Assembly: GCA_032622095.1 (NCBI GenBank)
Contig: CP136063.1
Span: 144,725,950-144,789,949 of the forward strand
DNA length: 64,000 bases
Source of the DNA: Siphonodentalium dalli
Taxonomy: Eukaryota > Mollusca > Scaphopoda > Gadilida > Siphonodentaliidae
Direction: 5' to 3'
Shown here: one piece after another, positions 32,557 to 44,030 of the stretch
Layout: each line of letters begins with the position of its first letter
Numbering within the stretch: position 1 is the stretch's first letter
Notes under the pieces: generated by a model
Databases searched by the model: none
Told to the model about the DNA's origin: nothing
The model's input: only the letters and a program-made list of their open reading frames with translations
Program-made: the position numbers and the translations under genes

Positions 32557-33974
32557 CTCATTAATTCTTTTTTCAGCTTAAAACTAACCGGTTTTACGCC
32601 CCCTTCTGCGTTCTTGAGAGACATGTTCAATGACTGTGTCGGGTGAATAGGGTTGATCAGTCAAGCGTTTGTTGTTGAAGTATTCCTAGATGTCGGGTCA
32701 TGCGTGCATTTTTCACACACCCTATTTACCAACGTATGAAGCTAGTGATATACGTTTTTTTTCTGAATGGCTGATACACATTGAATCAAAGTCATTTATT
32801 ATTCATAGATAAATACACGTGTTCGTGTTCTTTGCGAGAGCTGAGCTGCCATGCATACCCAGCAATAAGTATCCGCCCAACATGGTTTGTCCGAAAATAA
32901 AAGGTCATGCGTGCTATCGTGCTTCTATTATCATGCTACACACGAAATCGTGTTCTGTACAACTATCAAGCAGATGTAAAATATACAGCGCTCTGCATTG
33001 TAGTTCCAACAATTATATTGCACTGTGGGAGTTAAATGGCATCCCTAGCATCATCAACATCCTTAACATCGATAAATATGGTGAGACAAACTGAACATTT
33101 TATATCATTATTCATTACATCATCCGACCCATATTCCATTCTTTAAACACATTCTGTAATAGTGATATGTAAAGGCCATTGCATAACAGGAAATAGTGAC
33201 AGGTGTACCCTAATGTATCATTGTTGCGCAAACGTGATTCGGAATCGGGAGACGAGGAATGAATAAGAATCTGTGTCTGTGGCTGATATTGAAATAGTTC
33301 GAACATATATTTCATTAAATTTACGCCATTAAATACGTCAGTCTTATTTTGTCTAGGGAATATATATTTGCGCGGACAAACAACGCATGGTTACGTGAAA
33401 CCTCCTCTCGTGCCTCATAGAAGCCGCTGTTTGTTTCTCGTCCCATTTACTGATTTAAGTATGTTTTATTGGGGATTTGGGTCAACTAATATTTAGAATA
33501 TACAATAAAGTGCAATTTCGACTCTCACGAGTTGTGTCAAGGGTGTTGTTTTTCTGGCAGCCAAGGACTATTTTTTGTTCCACAAAAACGTTCGTAAACA
33601 TCTCATTTATCGAGATGTGTCGCTATATTTCATCTATATAAATGTAAAAATTGATAGTAATTTCTCTCTTTTGTGACGATCCAGTGACCGGGTTCGACTA
33701 ATGCACGAAATGTTAATATACGGGCTCCTAAAACACCGAACAGACTTGTCCACGTCATGACATATCACTTGTTTGCAACCTTCTGTTGAGATGTTATAGA
33801 AACGCTCTTCACATCAGGGCTACGACTTCGGAATGTTTTATTTTAGACAGAAATAAAGTGCATTTATAAGTTGATTGTATCTATTTATCGAGTTATTGCC
33901 ATAACAGGAAAGTGACAAAATATCAATTACTATATTTTATCTGAACGTTGGAGATTATGAGTCGCTTTAACATA
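32557..33974. other. Non-coding stretch, nothing assigned
   Basis: No recognisable gene or repeat structure. The 91-codon plus-strand frame at 32819-33094 shows no domain or splice context that I can identify. Confidence 0.4.
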
Positions 33975-35060
33975 GGAACATTATGAGCTGATCGGTCTTA
34001 TGGAACACTTAATTGTGTATCTACTGTGGATACCAGCTTTAAAGTAGGAACATTATGAGCTGATCGGTCTTATGGAACACTTAAATGTGTCTCTACTGTG
34101 GATGCCAGCTTTAAAGTAGGAACATTACATGAGCTGGTCGGTCTTATGGAACACTTAAATGTGTATCCACTGTGGATACCAGCTTTAATGTAGGAACATA
34201 AGATGAGCCGGTCGGTCTTATGGAACACTTAATTATGTCTCTACTGTGGATACCAGCTTTAAAGTAGGAGCATAAGCTGAGCCGATCGGTCTTATGGAAC
34301 ACTTAGTTATGTCTCTACTGTGGATACCAGCTTTAAAGTAGGAACATTATATGAGCTGATCGGTCTTATGGAACACTTACTTGTGTATATACTATGGATA
34401 CCAGCTTTAATGTAGGAACATTATATGAGCTGATCGGTCTTATGGAACACTTAATTGTGTATCTACTGTGGATACCAGCTTTAATGTAGGAACATTATGA
34501 GCTGATCGATCTTATGGAACACATAAATGTGTATCTACTGTGGATACCAGCTTTAAAGTAGGAACATTATGAGCTGATCGGTCTTATGGAACACTTAATT
34601 GTGTATCTACTGTGGATACCAGCTTTAAAGTAGGAACTTTATGAGCTGATCGGTCTTATGGAACACTTAATTGTGTATCTACTGTGGATACCAACTTTAA
34701 AGTAGGAACATTATGAGCTGATCGGCCATATGGAACACTTAATTGTGTATCCACTGTGGCTACCAGCTTTAAAGTAGGAACATTATATGAGCTGGTCGGT
34801 CTTATGGAACACTTAAATGTGTATCTAGTGTGGATGCCAGCTTTAAAGTATGAACATAAGATGAGCCGGTCGGTCTTATGGAACACTTAGATGTGTCTCT
34901 ACCACATGTGGAAACCAGCTTTAAAGTACGAACATAAGATGAGCCGGTCGGTCTTATGGAACACTTAGATGTGTCTCTACTGTGGATACCAGATTTAAAG
35001 TAGGAACATAAGATGAGCCGGTCGGTCTTATGGAACGCTTAGATGTGTTTGTGGATACCA
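33975..35060 (+). repeat. Satellite-like tandem array, about 72-bp unit, 15 copies
   Basis: The unit reads GGAACATTATGAGCTGATCG, GTCTTATGGAACACTTA, TGTGTATCTACTGTGGATAC and CAGCTTTAAAGTA. GAGCTGATCGG or GAGCCGGTCGG variants occur 15 times. Units near the right end favour ATAAGATGAGCCGG, so the variants cluster. The minus-strand 76-codon frame is a reading of the repeat. Confidence 0.95.
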
Positions 35061-35399
35061 GCTATTTCACTTATTTATTAGAAAATATCGCCAGATAGAG
35101 CGGGACATACCAAACAAAGGAATATAACTAAATCTTAAAAAATAACTTCCCGGTTGTTTGTTCGTATTCAACTAGTCGGATTATATGACGTACACATCGG
35201 CGATTTACAAATGGAACGCTGGCATAACATAAAGCAGGTTAGAATCGTCGTTTTCAAGTTGACAAAATCACATATTCTGTCAGGGTTAATGGACGGGCAA
35301 CTGGACATTCGTAAACTAGATAGTCGATGCTGTCGGCATGTTTACGAGGTTCCCCTTCAGAACAAGTCTAAACTTTAAACAGTTCCCATGTTTAATGGG
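35061..35399. other. Non-coding stretch, nothing assigned
   Basis: Only a short plus-strand frame with no known motif. Confidence 0.3.
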
Positions 35400-35930
35400 T
35401 GTACTATGATACCGTCGGCGTAGCCAGGGTGGATAGTCGGGGCTTGGTCTATCGGCCCAGTGGGAGACAGTTTGAAAATGAGCACTTAAAAAATGCAAAA
35501 TCCTAGCATTTTGACTCGCCTCACGCTATGCAATGATCGAAGTGTCTAATCTGACATCACCTAAGTTTGGGAAATCCAACTGATGACCATTTCAATCAAT
35601 TTTTTTGGCAAAAAGTACGAAATTAACAAATGCGTGTTTATGGGGGTGTGTATATAGGAATGTGTATACATGCATATCGTTGCAACTCATGTCACATCCT
35701 TATCATATTATATACATGGAGATGCCTCCGTTGTGAATGGTGTACAGCTTGGTTACCAAAATGCACCCGTCTCTTGAACCTAACAATTTCCACATTATTG
35801 AAATCGGGATGGAATTCACACTAACACGCAGAACTACATCTTTTCTGACATTCATAACAAAATTGTGTCAAGCATGAAATTCCCAACTGCTAAACAGTTA
35901 AACATTTTGACCAAAATTTGGAGTGAGACA
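35400..35930 (+). repeat. Dispersed TTTCCAAC-rich repeat family, diverged copy
   Basis: Contains CGTAGCCAGGGTGGAT, AAATCCAACTGATGACCATTT, GAAATTCCCAACTG and TTTTGACCAAAATTTGGAG, in the same order as the copies at 39466/41811 and 45350. The middle carries unrelated sequence, so this copy may be interrupted or strongly diverged. Confidence 0.55.
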
Positions 35931-37398
35931 CACCAAACCCCATAATTCTCCATCTAATAGTGTGTTGCGGATAAAAGATCAGAGAAATATAGATAATGCA
36001 TGTTCACTTTTAGTTTTCACCAGGATAAATGTTTCATATTCGCTGGAATTCAATACGCGTGATCACTTACATGATTGTGCCTTCCTATATATGGCAGAAA
36101 ATGTATGACACGTTTTAATGAATTCAAACAAAGTGAACAATGACATCAATAATCCAGTTTGGAGCACATACAGGAATATGTATTTCAAAATAATTAAAAC
36201 ATATATGTACAATTAACGTTAACGTTTGAAATCAATACCTGAAAGTGCCACATATACTTTTCGTGTTGAATAACACTAGTTTAAAACACCACTTTCTTAG
36301 AACCGTTTTATTGGATATTCCATGCAAATTTCGGTATTTTCATTTCCAAAACTCCACACTTCACTAAACATATACCTTTATATAGGAAGCGGCTAGTTAG
36401 ACATGCATATAACATCGCACCTATTTATCGAAACGCACATTCGGACCGTATCTGCATGCATGCATGGAGCTGCGTTATCCATAACCGATTGTTAACATTA
36501 TTTACATTTAAGATGTAGAGATCTTCAATTGACAGGAGACATATTTAACTTTTTCATGAAATGATAGTAAGCTGTGTATTGAAGGGCGATGAGAGCGTAG
36601 CCAGCTAGCGTTATATATTTCGTGACGGAATAATCAGATCAGTTATATCAGTCAATGTTTTACCCCGTTCTTGACTTTTTGTGGAATATTTTCTTCAAAC
36701 AATAAGTTACCAGTATAATGATATGGTATTTTTTTTCGACAATATTAGTATAATGATAAACAGTTTCACATATAACAGTATAATCATGCAGTTATAAGCA
36801 AACTAAATGAAAATACTTGCAGATTCAAGACAGCCGAAGAACTTTCAGAACATGAGCCATGCAAGGTGATCATGGTATTTCTGAAGGTTGTTGTGTGGTT
36901 AAATATTGGGCAACAAGACAATAATCTCAATGTTTTCGTTATATAACTACCAATATGGCACGAACCTTGTGCCCAAATTTCAAAACATTTCAAAAAATTA
37001 TCCTAATGTGTCTTGCCGTGCAGGTAATGCCTGTGGATATATACAGGTTCTACATTTGTATATTGTTTTGATAAATATGGTAACGTGATGTTCGTGACTG
37101 GCGGCACGAAATTAGGCACAGCAAATGTGCGTGCGTGATTTATTCTAACGTGCTCTTATTTGGGGATAAATAGAGGATACCTATGGTTTTTTAGTGAATA
37201 CCATAATTATTTCATTAGTGAGTAGCAGTAGAAATATGGTTTATATATGGGATGCATTCTGATCCGCTATATCGTAGTAAGTGGCCGTCTTCGCCCGCTT
37301 CACGTGATGTAGAAGAGCGACTCTGTTAAAAAATCGCTTTCCTTTGAGAATTATTTTTTAATGTTATGTTTATTTGAAATAGCTGGGCCATGTCTAAC
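35931..37398. other. Non-coding stretch, nothing assigned
   Basis: AT-rich DNA with short AGTATAATGATA repeats around 36712-36785. No gene recognised. Confidence 0.4.
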
Positions 37399-37399
37399 T

Positions 37400-37478
<79 letters not shown>

Positions 37479-37509
37479 TTCTCTATTTCTCTCTCTATCT
37501 CTCTCTGCT

Positions 37510-37588
<79 letters not shown>

Positions 37589-37612
37589 ATCTCTATCTCT
37601 CTCTCTCTGCTA
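37399..37612. repeat. CT microsatellite
   Basis: About 210 bases of interrupted (CT)n with CC and TAT interruptions. The Leu/Ser-only frames over it are not proteins. Confidence 0.97.
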
Positions 37613-37714
37613 TCGCTATAAAGCAGGAAAATAGAATGGTTGGATCAGTATGAACTTTCTGGTTGCCAATCGAAACCGCACGATACAAATCCTCCTGCGA
37701 TTTCACCTGTTCAC

Positions 37715-38405
37715 CCCCTCTTAATGGAAGCGAGAGAAAAGTCTTGCCATTGCGATCTGTGTGGATCGTTGAACCGATCATCTCAGTCTCGTCGCAGATT
37801 ACTCCATCTCCACACATTTTTGTCTGAATCAGTTGTGACGACACATCGGCGACATTTGGACATGGAAAACACATTAGTTGAAACGTGTAGACATATTTCA
37901 GTACGGCCTTGGTATCAACAATAGAGAACGCTACAACGGTTGACGAGGTTGGTATTGCTGGTGGCACAACTTTTCAAAATGATATAAGGCGGGATGACAT
38001 CAGATACCTTGACAACACTAAATTCATGGGCATGGTATCAATGTGTTGAACGCCATTTGGGCCCCCAAATTTGCCAGGAACTGAAGGTAATACTCATCGT
38101 TTCCACAGCTTATGGGTGCATCTGCAAGTTGTCATATGGAGCACACTAAAACTTGGTGAGCCAGATCCCAAGAATTGGGCTGGAATATAGACGGAACTGA
38201 ACTCGTTCAAAATATGACGGACGTAGAAGCAGCAGCAGATTGCCTTCTCAAATGTGTGCGATGTCTATGTAAGTTAAAACGAAATCATCATGCAGCACCA
38301 ATATAATTCAATCGTCTCAAGAACGGCCTGAAATGTATAACGAGTTGTGATGATTACGGATGGGAGGATGTCATGTTTGAGGATGACACAGGTAGCTCAC
38401 ATGTT
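37715..38405 (+). pseudogene. Decayed multicopy invertebrate ORF of the CDTTSA / Cys-rich C-terminus type
   Basis: A single plus-strand frame from about 37733 to 38190, interrupted by several stops, keeps SCDDTSATFGHGK, then ATTVDEVG, LPGTEGNTHRFHSLWVHLQV and LKLGEPDPKNW. After a frameshift it continues DGTELVQNMTDVEAAADCLL, KCVRCLCK and KNGLKC-TSC. This order (a GCDTTS-A-GKGK motif, FHS-RV-Q, W-DG, P-TD--AP--LL, then a Cys-rich tail) is the one I know from a highly multiplied, uncharacterised protein family in marine invertebrates, probably element-borne. The longer 124-codon minus-strand frame at 37593-37967 is its antisense shadow. Confidence 0.55.
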
Positions 38406-39465
38406 GAGTAGACTGTTTGGATACCGAGAACAAAAGGCCAGGTGCTCACCTAAGTCACCTTAGCCTTTCCGTTTCATCATAATTTCCTTTAATTTCAGGA
38501 ATAGTCGTCACCACATTAGTCGCTAAATATACATACGTTTCATTTAAAGTGGATGTTTGAAGAAAATAAATTTGGAATTTAACGATTTTCAGCCCAAGAT
38601 TGGCAGCCATCTTGGACATGGACCATCGATATCCTACACAACATTTAGATAATACTCATGTGTCATTTGCAAGATAATTTACGATTATACTGGTAGAGAT
38701 CGGCCCATAAATGGCAAAAACAAGCAGTAACCATCTTGGACGCCATCTTGCATACCCCCCCCCCCCCCCCCAATGCCGTTTTTTGTGGACTTTTCACATT
38801 TGTTATGACAAAGGTCTCCTGTTTCGAAATATGCCAGACTAGATAATTTACAAATTTGTTCGGGTTTAACTCCAAAACACTATGAAAAGGACTAAGCTTC
38901 TCACTGTTATCGAATCACCCGTATAAGCGTATATACCATAGCTACTATATGGTAATTGCCACATTAAGTAAGTGATAAAATGTAACAGTTTTCTTAGAGA
39001 ATGTTGGAGGTGGTTCGCTGATACCACTCTGCAACAAATTATTCATAACACACGTCGAGAACGTGATTTTTCATCGATAAATAGATGAAAAATATCGTGA
39101 TATCGTGTTTTTCATTTCAAAATTTAGCTCCATTTACGATATACGTAAGGAGTGATTTGGTGTAAATAATAGTTTTCGATAAACTATTAACTGAAAATAT
39201 GTACAGAATTATTATCTACACTGCGTTGAAAATGGATCAACAAATGGTTTACCTTACCTATTTATCAGGACTTTGACCGCCAAAATAGGGGAGGGGAAGG
39301 TAAATGGTTGATTTTTCGTTAACTACGCAGAACTGTTTGACAATTAATAGCGCACATTATGCACAGACGATCACTGCAGTTTTGTTGACGCAAATGGGAT
39401 AACTGTCTTAGAACATCTATAATTCACGAATCAGCGACACATTTGCATTTCTGACGTTTGTATGT
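38406..39465. other. Non-coding stretch with an 18-base poly-C run
   Basis: Poly-C at about 38754-38771, next to ATCTTGGACGCCATCTTGCA-type words. A short run at 39060-39130 alternates CGTGATTTTTCATCGATAAA-like phrases. No gene recognised. Confidence 0.4.
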
Positions 39466-39880
39466 GTGTTACGCTCAGGGGGGTGGCTAGAGGGTCTCCG
39501 TTGGTGTGTACACCTTGGGAATTCCAACTGCACCGCCCTTAAAACAGACCAAATACAAGTTTTTCGGAATTACATTTTTCACACCCCCCCCCCCTTACAC
39601 CTCAATTTCTCCCTTGCATTCCTGGCTGAACGGCTATTGTTGTCACTATAGTCAGATGCAGGAAAATTGCATGTATATACCCGGTATCAGAACATTTGGA
39701 GACCTGAGTCTGAAAAATGCATAAATCCTAAAATTTAGTGGTCTAATTGCAGACAAGTTGACACGGCCATGGGCGAGAGACAAGGACATATCCGGCCGAC
39801 CATGGTTCGGTCGGGTATGAGAAAAATTTGAAATCTGAATAAGAACATCGCAAAATCTTAGCATCTATAGACTGGCCTCA
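39466..39880 (+). repeat. TTTCCAAC-rich repeat, left half of an interrupted copy
   Basis: Runs from a GGGGGGTGGCTAGAGGGTCT start through a poly-C run (about 39585-39594) to GACTGGCCTCA, where the long-TIR element is inserted. The right half resumes at 41811. The junction phrase GACTGGCC-AAGCTTTCC is continuous in other copies (near 41940-41980 and 45490). Confidence 0.65.
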
Positions 39881-39890
39881 AGCTTTCCTC
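39881..39890. other. 10-bp target-site duplication, left copy
   Basis: AGCTTTCCTC here is identical to 41801-41810, on either side of the element at 39891-41800. The related copies of the host repeat show the uninterrupted site. Confidence 0.8.
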
Positions 39891-41800
39891 TAGTCCAAGT
39901 CTTCTTGTAATAAAACCAGCTAAGATATTAGTATGGCGAGATGCTGGTGTTTAGTCCAAGCCCGCCTGCATAGGCTTCTTATAACACGACTTAAGCGTTA
40001 GTGACCCGCTCAAATAAAACCACAATTATATTAAATAAAATATCACAATTGCGACAATAATCGGATATTTTCCTCAGAAGACATGCTATTTGATCTGAAA
40101 CTCACATCAGTTGTGAATTGAAAGCGGTAATTTAATGTGAAACGAGATATTTGCCGCAATGTTTACAATGCGTTCGGCATTTTCCGGTGAAAATATTCCG
40201 TAGATTTTCGATCAACCACGCACGATGAATTTTCCATTGTAATCATGAATTCCAGCGTGACGGAATCACCAAATTTTACGGAATTTCACTTTTCTGTGGC
40301 CTATAAAATCTAAAATTATGACCAGTAGGGTACCGCTTAAAATAAAAAACATTGTACATACTATACAAAGTTGTTTGATTATATACAACTATATGTGTAT
40401 TTAAATATGATCTCACTCTGGTTCAAATTGTGTCCGTGACGGAATCACCAAAAAAGTGCCATCAATATGAGGGTAGGTCCGTACTATTGAAGAACCCTGC
40501 TCATTCAGCCAAGCTGACCTGGAAAAAGTTCCCAATTAGTAAAGTAGATACATTATACTTGCAGAAAAAAGCCGCATTGTCACACACTTATGTGTATATT
40601 GCTAGTTAACTCGGTTTGTTCGCCGTGACGGAATCACACAACGGGCTTGACGGAATCACCGTGCGATTTTTTTAGGTATAGTTTTTTGTGTAACAAATGC
40701 GGACATTGTCATAAAATCATAAAACTTGGCACATTTGTATATTAGGTCCCACGTATTATTTTCAGATATGGGGGCAATCACGAAAATACTTTACATGGCA
40801 ACGGTTGCTATGCGACTGTTTTTACCTTAGAAACGGGTTGTTGGTAGGGGTTAAACCGTCATTTTACTAAAATATATGTGCAAACAGGGGATACTATGGT
40901 AATTGAGGCAGATTGTGATATGGGAAATGTGACAAAAATAACATTTCCACACATGCCCCACTATTAACCTAGAATGACCATTGAGCTGCTTGAAAATGAT
41001 ATTTTGGTTCATTTGACCTTATTTGGCAAAACATGAAAATATGCGTTGACTGCGCATGCGCGCATCATTGATCCCCAGTCACACAATATCTGGTGTTTAA
41101 GAGATTGTATAGTGAGGGCAATGACCATTCCAAAATATATTCATTGGATAGTAATAATGAAATACAGAAGAAGCAACAACATTCCCCGATGACATGACAA
41201 TGATGCAAATACCCATTGTCGGTATCCATGGCCGCCTTTTCGTGGAATTCATGTAATCGTAATTATACGTGTCAATAAATAAATAAATACATAGATTAAG
41301 TAAATATTGAAGATATAAATGTAATACATTAAATAAATTTCGGGAATTACAACCATCTGACAGTTTTAAAACAGTGTAAACACAACAAGCATTAGAATAA
41401 TACGGGGGCTGCCATTTTGTTTGTATATAAATTCGTCTCGCCCAAAACAAACTCTGCACAATGCCGAGGTTCTTCGTAACTCTTCGGGTTTAAGTTAAAA
41501 CGTAAACAAATATAAAAACAGCGATGTCGGTGACAATTAACCGGAATATTCTATGCGTAATTTAACATGAAAGTTAGATTATTATACACCATTATGACCA
41601 TAAAGATGTCACTCTTTCCGATGTATATAGCATCATGTATTGATTTGTTAGGTAAATCGAGTAAAATACACCACAAATTCCCGCCACATATCCTGGGCGT
41701 AAGTCGTGTCATAGGAATGCTATGCAGGCGGGCTTGGACTAAACAGCAGCATCTCGCCATACCAATATCTTAGCTGGTTTTAGTACAAGAAGACTTGACT
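39891..41800. mobile_element. 1.91-kb long-TIR DNA element, probably Mutator-like, non-autonomous
   Basis: The left end TAGTCCAAGTCTTCTTGTAA and the reverse complement of the right end (TAGTCAAGTCTTCTTGTACT) match over about 110 bp. Both arms continue through CCAGCTAAGATATT, TATGGCGAGATGCTG, TTTAGTCCAAGCCCGCC and ACACGACTTA. A perfect 10-bp flanking duplication is present. Long TIRs with 9-11-bp duplications are typical of Mutator-like elements. No transposase motif is visible. The 120-codon minus-strand frame at 41097-41459 has no recognisable domain. The element at 59630-61533 has related TIRs and nearly the same length. Confidence 0.8.
40256..40660 (+). repeat. Four copies of a CGTGACGGAATCACC motif
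   Basis: Copies at 40256, 40435, 40624 and 40646 (the last reads CTTGACGGAATCACC). Spacing is about 179, 189 and 22 bp, inside the long-TIR element. Each contains the imperfect dyad GTGA-CGGAA-TCAC, suggesting a protein-binding site or a decayed tandem repeat. Confidence 0.8.
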
Positions 41801-41810
41801 AGCTTTCCTC
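41801..41810. other. 10-bp target-site duplication, right copy
   Basis: AGCTTTCCTC, identical to 39881-39890. Confidence 0.8.
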
Positions 41811-42330
41811 GTGTTGGAAATATTAAACATGAAACTTAGGTTAGAAAATTTCAAACTGATGACCGTTTCAGTTCACATTTTTTATAACAGTCATGTACGT
41901 GGGAAAATGTTGTTCTCTTAAATTAACTAGCAGTTTTTGACTGGCCACGGGGGAGAGACCTGGACATAAGCTTTCCAAGTGTTGGAAATTTCCAACATGA
42001 CAAGTCCCCCTCCCCCCCCCCCCCAGGAGGAAAATTTCCAACTGATGGCCATTTCAGTTCAAAATTTTGACTAAAAGTAGGTTTATATTCAAATGTTGGT
42101 CTTAAATAACAAATCCCCCCTAATTAATTGTTGAAAAATCGAACTACAAGAACAATTTCAAACCTAGTGAGGTGTGAAATTTCCAACTAATGTTGTGTCA
42201 GGTATATATGAAATTTCCTACTGTTGAAATTTTTTACCAAAGTTGGGGGGTGAGACACCCCCCCCCCCCCCCCAAAGAAAAAACCCTGTCGCCATGTCCC
42301 TGGTCGCGCTTGAAATCTCCACGATTTCTT
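41811..42330 (+). repeat. TTTCCAAC-rich repeat, right half plus a second partial unit
   Basis: Begins GTGTTGGAAAT after the insertion. It includes AAGTGTTGGAAATTTCCAAC, poly-C runs at about 42013-42025 and 42259-42273, GAAATTTCCAACT and GACACCCC. A second AAGCTTTCC start near 41970 suggests two overlapping units. Confidence 0.65.
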
Positions 42331-43020
42331 GCGCACGTAATAAACATATTGCGTGTCTGTGCTGCTATTATTGATTGAGATTTTACATAAAAATCGAGTT
42401 ACCGAAATTTACCCCAAAAAAAACCTCAGAAAATTGGAAACATGATATTCACAGACAAAGGCATCCACTACAGGTCGTAAGAAATGGGTTTTCTGATGCC
42501 CGATGTGCCATCACCCCCTGACTACGAAAATACCAACAAACCTTTTTACCTCTAAAAAATCGTGAAATCGTGTCTCAGCTCTCGTAATATATGAAAAACA
42601 GAGCACGTATCTTCAGCCGTGATATCGACGAATTTGTTCGGAAATCTTCCGCGTATGTATGTTTTGAGATGCCTCTTACCGTATTATTTATACATATTTG
42701 GAGGTCGAACGATTCATGTCCGTATAATGTTTTTTAGTCTTTGCATGTAGATCGAAGCCTATACATGTTAAACCAATATTAACAATTCATTATTAATCGT
42801 CGTGTTAGTTGCACTTATTGATAAGTAATAGTGCGTTATAAGTGTATCGCCGCGTGCCTTTATGCTTTTTGGGGAGGGTTGATTGAGCTGCATTTGAGAA
42901 AAAAATAGTGAGGTTCTCAACTTCTTATAGGGAAACGTGTATACCAATAAACACATGTCGCTAATTGTCTGTAGTTTCTCTTGCAATACAATATTTTGGC
43001 ATAACTGCCGTGTACGTTAT
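42331..43020. other. Non-coding stretch, nothing assigned
   Basis: No gene or repeat recognised. Confidence 0.35.
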
Positions 43021-43238
43021 TAAGCGCGTCGCACACGATGCGATATATATCGTATGACAAATATGTAAACAACCAGATCGTACGAATCGATCGCATCGTG
43101 TGCGATGGTCTATACCGTAAGTGATAAAAACAGAATTCGCACGACTAAAATCGTACCGTGTGCGCACACAGATCTTACGTTGCAAGGGTCTGCGACAAAT
43201 ACCGTGCAACAAATATCGCATCGTGTGCGGCGCGCTTA
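43021..43238. mobile_element. 218-bp MITE with 26-bp terminal inverted repeats
   Basis: The left end TAAGCGCGTCGCACACGATG continues CGATAT and pairs with ATATCGCATCGTGTGCGG followed by CGCGCTTA at the right. The internal motifs ATCGCATCGTGTGCGATGG and CCGTGTGCGCAC echo the ends, so the element has several short dyads. The frames over it on both strands are incidental. Confidence 0.85.
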
Positions 43239-43799
43239 GGTTTTACGAGAAACGAATTCGTTTTTTATTTGCGTGACTCGGCATATTCTTCCCACCATAA
43301 AACTTATTTTGACATCTTGACTCACATTACGAGATTGACTTCCTATCCTTTTTTATCGATTATCGATTCATTCCCAGGTATCAAAACTAGAAGTATATAT
43401 CTCTTCTCGAAATGTGTGAATGTACTCACCGGCACAATGTCTTTAAAGTTGTACCAGCGCAGCCCCTGTCATGAAATGGTTAATATGATGTTTTATTGCC
43501 AGATGCCGACTTTAAAGGCCCATTTAATTTTCGAGTCACTGATTATTTTTGGATGATAATTATACGGTCTTACTAACAAGCTATGACAAAACATATGATT
43601 AAAATATATATATATAATTCATCACCATTGGAACGTCTGTGTCTCAGAAGGTGCCCCATACTCCGTCAGATATCTCGACTTTATTAGAAAACTGACCGAT
43701 TTTTTTCATCGAGTGGCTCAAGAACACCAAGCAGTGGTATTGCCGCCTATATGATGTCCATCTTACGGAACCGGAATGTTAGGTGCTTGTACCGAAAAA
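43239..43799. other. Non-coding stretch, nothing assigned
   Basis: The 132-codon plus-strand frame (43158-43556) begins inside the MITE and has no recognisable motif, so it is not called as a gene. Confidence 0.35.
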
Positions 43800-44030
43800 G
43801 TAGGTCGCACAAATTCCTATGGCAGGGACGTGGCTATAGCGAAGGTTTCAATCGGGGCGTGTCCATTTAAGATTTTCCAACTGCATTAGCGCGAACCAGA
43901 ACAAAGTTCCCCAAGTCTGGAAAATTCCTTTTGCACTCCCAACCCCCCTCTATTGGTCGAAATTTTCCAACTGGTACCTGGAGGTTTCCAACTGTTGGAA
44001 ATTTCACAAACAATACCATAAAGTAGTAGA
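43800..44030 (+). repeat. TTTCCAAC-rich repeat, short copy
   Basis: Contains GGGACGTGGCTATAGCGAAG, GATTTTCCAACTG, AAATTTTCCAACTGGTACC and CAACTGTTGGAAATTTCAC. A truncated member of the same family. Confidence 0.6.

Noticed and set aside
33660-33720. GGGTTCGACTAATGC phrase resembling a tRNA T-loop
   Set aside because: No matching acceptor, D or anticodon stems could be formed around it.
34656-34886. 76-codon minus-strand frame with internal repeats
   Set aside because: It follows the 72-bp satellite unit, whose length is a multiple of three; no non-repeat part remains.
37361-37653. Two overlapping Ser/Leu-only plus-strand frames
   Set aside because: Translation of the CT microsatellite in two phases.
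37593-37967. 124-codon minus-strand frame with protein-like composition
   Set aside because: It is antisense to a plus-strand pseudogene that retains family motifs in order, so the openness is probably incidental.
41097-41459. 120-codon minus-strand frame within the long-TIR element
   Set aside because: No transposase motif (no DDE/DDD pattern, no zinc finger) and an atypical Tyr/Ile/Asn-rich composition; judged to be chance.
43158-43556. 132-codon plus-strand frame
   Set aside because: It starts inside a MITE terminal repeat and has no recognisable domain or splice context.
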